From contig NC_061510.1 of NCBI RefSeq assembly GCF_022539505.1, positions 267,415,687 to 267,479,686 of the forward strand: a stretch of 64,000 bases of DNA. The letters are read 5' to 3'. Numbering within the stretch: position 1 is the first letter of the stretch; the number at the start of each line of letters is the position of its first letter. Below are positions 60,376 through 64,000 of this stretch, in pieces. This DNA comes from Lolium rigidum (Eukaryota > Streptophyta > Magnoliopsida > Poales > Poaceae). The position numbers were made by a program, and so were the translations under genes. The notes under the pieces are model-generated. The model saw only the letters and a program-made list of their open reading frames with translations, made no database searches and was not told the DNA's origin.

Positions 60376-60612
60376 GCACTCTTAGATCCACGGCGCACGC
60401 ACGGTTAGATGCACGCCGCCGCACGCACGGTTAGATCCGCGCCGCTGCACGCCGACGCACGCACGGTTAGATCCGCGCCGCCGCACGCCGCCGCACGCAC
60501 GGTTAGATCCGCGCCGCCGCACGCACGGTTAGATCCGCGCGCCGCACGCCGCCGCACGCACGGTTAGACCCGCGCCGCACGCCGCCGCACGCACGGTTAG
60601 ATCCGCGCCGCC
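60376..60612. repeat. GC-rich tandem array with gcacggttagatccgcgccg words
   Basis: About eight irregular copies of cgcacgcacggttagatccg separated by short gccgccgcacgc spacers. Not coding. Confidence 0.85.
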
Positions 60613-61002
60613 GCGACCGCCGTAGTAAGAGAGGAAATACGAGAGAGGAGGATGCGACCGGAATATGCGACCGCCGGTGGTTGGTAGGTATGTGCTCGCT
60701 CTTGTCTCCGTATGCGTCCATCGTGGTAGAGAGAGAGATACAGGCCGTCCGATCATAAATGATCGAACGGTGCAAGCGTTCGTTGAGCTTTCAACTAACC
60801 AAGATCCGTGTGACATACATCTCGACCAATCGGAGATCAGCCGGTGAGTACAAGTTAGGAAAACCGAGTAGAACTAAGAGGGGGAAAAGTGAGGAAATGT
60901 TTATCGGAAGGGCAAAACTGAGTATGACCGAGTAAAACAAGTGGGCCCGGAGAGGGAAAACTGAGTAACACTAAGTAAAACAGGGGCACCCAAATAATAA
61001 AC

Positions 61003-61926
61003 GGACTAAGGGAAATTGAAGCTTTTGGCATAAAAATTGTAAAATTGTGTTATTTGAACAATATATTACATTTTGGCCGACTAGATATTGTTTGCAACTC
61101 AAAGATACACAAGTGTGACGAATTTGGACTCATTTGGACAAAGTTTGTAAGCATAGTGGGTATTTGGGAGGTGTATTGAGCAGAAAGCCCCGCATCTTCA
61201 TATCTAGTAGCTCATGGACTAGGAAGTGGTTTTGAAGCTTTTGGCATAAAAACTTCATATCTCTATATTTCCTTTTCCATTATTATTTCTCTAGGTTGTA
61301 GGTAACATAATAAGGCTCCATGGGAAGGTTCCACCATGTTTTGAATTATTTTGAATTGAACCCTAAAACCCTAAAACCCTAAAACCCTAAAACCCTAAAA
61401 TGATAAATGTGGCTTAAATGTGGCATACAAATTGTTCATACAAATTCAAATTGTTCAACACAAAGGGATCCCCAATACAAAGGGAACTACAATACAAATT
61501 GTTCATACAAATTCAAATTGTTCAACACAAAGGCATCCCCAATACAAATTGTTCAACACAAAGGGATCGCCAATACAAAGGGAACCCCAATACAAATTGT
61601 TCATACAAATTCAAATTAGTTGTTCAGAATAAAATCTTTCTCTTGCTCCCGGTGTGACTCGCCGGGGCCACCACCTTACTCCGGTAACCCTAACAGGGAT
61701 ATTACCGGTGTCTACCTTCCTTTTGCCCTCTTTCTTGTTCTTCTTCTTCCGCAAAGCTTGTGCTTTTTCTTCTGCCATGCACTCTTCGAAGTTAGCTTGT
61801 ATCATGGCCTTACCACTTTCGTGGCATTCTCGACTATACTCGTTCCCTCTCCTCTAGACTCATCGGTTGAAGCCATTCTATATCCATCTTTTCCCTCTCG
61901 CTCTCCATCCAATGGTTCAAGCAGCT
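61003..61926. other. 3' flank of the MURA remnant, with telomere-like and short tandem repeats
   Basis: Contains five perfect copies of ccctaaaa (61361-61400). It is followed by an array built from caaattgttcatacaaattc and caacacaaagggatcc words (about 61423-61618). A duplicated phrase gaagcttttggcataaaaa occurs at 61017 and again near 61233. No gene. Confidence 0.7.
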
Positions 61927-64000
61927 CTACATCCATCTGTTCCCCCGCTCTCGATCCATCGGTTGAATCTCCTCATGTTGAACTCGTTGCTTCAATCTCC
62001 TCTCGCATTTGCTCGCTTCAATCTCCTCATGTTGAACTCGCTGCTTCAATCTCCTCTCGCATTTGCTCGCTTCAATCACATCATGTTGAACTGCTGCTTC
62101 AATCTCATGTTGAACTGCTGCTTCATTCTCCTCTGCATTTTCTGCTCCCGCCCGATCTTCCATTCCAAAAGCTGGGTCAACTCCATTTTTACAAAGCCTA
62201 GCAATGTGTCCAGGGATTCCACAACGTTTGCACTTACGTTTTCGAATCGGTGCACCACCCTCTCGCACTAGCTCGATCCTATTCTTCCTCGGCCTACCCG
62301 CCGGTCTAGTCAATACCGGAGAGTACAGTTTGAAGCCCGGATCGACTTTCATCCATTGGTCTTTTCCCAACAAGGTAGGAACATTCATAGCATATGCAGC
62401 CCTAAATTTGGCAACAGAGAAGAACTCTGACACATACTGATCAACTTCACCATCTTCACCCCCTATAACACTCATGAAAAACAATGCGTGTATGCAGGGT
62501 ATCCCACGGATCTGCCATCCCCTACAATGGCATGTCCTATCAACCAAACTCACCGGATACCTCCACCGCCGTTGTCTTTGTCGTGTAGGTTACCTCAGCC
62601 TCCATTCCTTTTCGATGCACTGCATCCTCAATTGTTTTGCCCTGGCATGCAAAGACTTAATCAAAGACGGAGCATGAGATGGCCAACATAATTTGTGGAT
62701 GCAATTCTTTGACGCATCGATCTTTATCATGATCATCTGCCTAATCTTATCAAATATTTGCCACAGATAAGCCCTTTCAATGACTTGACCTTTGAATTGA
62801 AACTCTCCGCAAGGTTACTTGTTACATAGTCTACCTTGCAAATTTCATTGAATTGGCTTCTTGACCACACCCTACCATGATGTTCATCCAAGTACTCCTT
62901 CACCCCAGGTTTTTGTTTATACAACACATCCAAATGAAACAGATGCTTCCTAGAGCTGCATGTGTATGAAGCTGGCCATAGGTTGTCGGTAGAAACTTTA
63001 CCCTTGAATTTCTTTGTAAAATTCCGTACCAAGTGTCGCATACATTCCCTATGCTCCACTCCAGGGAATACTGCTTCTACCGCAGTCTCCAAACCTTTGC
63101 AAGCGTCTGTGTGGATAACAAGTCCCGTTGGATGACCTATAAGGTCGCGCAAATTCTGCAGAAACCAAGTCCAACTTTCCCGTGACTCAACCTCCAAAAC
63201 CCCATAAGCAACAGGGAACATCCAATTATGTCCATCAACTCGCAGTAGCAAGCAACTAGCTGTCCTTTAAACCTGCCATGAAGAGCTGATGCATCCACGG
63301 CCAAATAAGGCCCGCAACCGTCCAAAAAGCCTTTCCAAGCAAGCTTTGAAACAAACAAAAGCCCTTCTGAAACATTCCTTGTGCATTACCTTCCCGCTTT
63401 TCAATTTGTAGGGAACTCGTATGCTTGTCTATCGCTACAACACTCGCTCGGACTAGCCATCTCCACTTCAGCTTTGAAAGTGTAAAGCAACTGAAAGCTT
63501 TCATTCCATGGACCATTGATCTTGTCAAGAGCCATTTCCTTTGCATAGAACATTCTCATGTAAGGTACCTTCATTTTATACTTCTCAACCACCTTTTTAC
63601 GAGTGCTGTTGGACCAAGTGAAGGCTCTTCTCTCAGCCAATCTAGGATTACATCTGCCAACCACCTAGTCTTCGCTAGCTTTGTTTTCACCTCCGGCTCT
63701 CCCCTAGAGGTGGACACCTATGGATCTCATTATTCTTCTTTATCCGAAACATAATGATAAGGGATGTCAGTAATAGATAACAAATTTTACACCGTGATCT
63801 AAATACACAACCGGTTGGCGTAGTACCTGAACCAAGCCGCTTCGCGCATTGTGGATGCATGCAGCCTAAACCTACACCTTGGGTATGGGCATTTAATTGT
63901 GAACCTACCTGGCTCACTTTTAATAACCTCGAAATTATTCTTAGTGAGAATGTGATATGTAGTAATTGCATTACGGCAGTCCATCATCGTTTGAAACACG
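61927..64000 (-). pseudogene. MuDR/MURA-type transposase, broken and running off the right edge
   Basis: Minus strand, N to C: a DNA-binding segment (FEVIKSEPGRFTIKCPYPRC, about 63810-63920), then a linker in changing frames. The MULE catalytic domain follows, with AVDASALHGRFKG (about 63280) and YGVLEVESRESWTWFLQNLR, VIHTDACKGLE and HRECMRHLVRNF. A SWIM zinc finger (CHCRGWQIRGIPCIHAL, about 62480-62530) and a CCHC knuckle (CKRCGIPGHIARLC) come next, then a tail with 54-bp repeats. At least three frameshifts lie between 63250 and 63700, so it is inactive as assembled. It may belong to the autonomous partner of nearby Mutator-like elements, which cannot be shown here. Confidence 0.85.
61970..62100. 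repeat. 54-bp tandem repeat in the C-terminal coding part of the MURA remnant
   Basis: The unit ctcctcatgttgaactcg ... ctctcgcatttgctcgcttcaat is repeated twice in full and partly a third time. It keeps the reading frame and gives repeated RVQHEEIEASKCERRLKQ modules. Confidence 0.8.

Larger units (their letters stand above)
57771..60992. mobile_element. Non-autonomous Mutator-like element with captured gene pieces
   Basis: Left terminus gggatttctagtttcgtgcc (from 57776) continues gcccctggttcgttag. The right end, on the reverse strand, reads gggtgcccctgttttactta, and both continue into tactcagtttt. The direct repeat aataataaac at 57761-57770 and 60993-61002 may be the target duplication. This is 10 bp and leaves four or five extra bases on the left, so the exact limits are uncertain. 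The interior holds tandem arrays and a coiled-coil ORF remnant but no transposase. Confidence 0.65.

Noticed and set aside
61361..61400. Interstitial true telomere
   Set aside because: The unit is ccctaaaa, not ccctaaa, only five copies, and lies within transposon sequence.

Overview
This window is nuclear DNA from a grass of the wheat tribe (Triticeae); the species cannot be fixed from the sequence. The evidence is three spliced plant genes with GT-AG introns and grass-type proteins, followed by about 46 kb of nested Copia and Gypsy LTR retrotransposons, Stowaway-type, PIF/Harbinger-type and Mutator-type DNA transposons, and their decayed parts. There are no bacterial-style operons, rRNA genes or CRISPR arrays. 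A 100-base run of N at 48376-48475 marks an assembly gap.

Gene island (about 0.5-17.7 kb). (1) An ESCRT-III subunit of the VPS2.2/CHMP2 type, + strand, 11 coding exons (747-4998), with a GC-rich transposon in its seventh intron and a duplicated copy of its last coding segment in the 3' flank. (2) A plastid-targeted RecA recombinase, - strand, 13 exons (10466-6221). (3) An LSD1-type zinc-finger protein with three zf-LSD1 domains, + strand (14446-17663), divergent from RecA. Between (2) and (3) lies a direct tandem duplication of about 1.9-2.0 kb (about 9900-11886 and 11895-13777). It has given RecA a second intact first exon with its own upstream region, so an alternative promoter is possible. 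All three genes have clean reading frames and splice sites.

Transition (17.7-25.4 kb). A LINE remnant split by a Stowaway MITE that itself carries another MITE; a Harbinger-like element with a decayed proline-rich ORF; a fragment of an ornithine decarboxylase gene with frameshifts; a further MITE; and GC-rich DNA with no credible gene.

Nested retrotransposons (25.4-47.7 kb). A minus-strand Angela/WIS/BARE-like Copia element (3' LTR 25371-27124) is split by a 12.5-kb Gypsy element (28828-41335) with a perfect 5-bp target duplication (GCCGC). That element is itself split by a 4.3-kb Gypsy deletion derivative (34068-38393) with a perfect CTAGC duplication. The Copia interior resumes at 41336 and is then interrupted by a minus-strand relative of the 12.5-kb Gypsy (42660-47668), which is cut off by a terminal-inverted-repeat element running into the gap.

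After the gap (48.5-64 kb). A second Angela-like LTR, a complex tandem-repeat block, a Harbinger transposase remnant, an LTR fragment, a 5'-complete Gypsy element with a broken gag-protease region, a non-autonomous Mutator-like element with captured gene pieces and several tandem arrays, and a MuDR/MURA-type transposase pseudogene that runs off the right edge.

The most unexpected signal is a recurring one-base change in which CTG/CAG appears as CTCG/CGAG in several transposon copies, but not in the three genes. It explains many of the gag-pol frameshifts and may be a methylation-linked sequencing artefact rather than biology.
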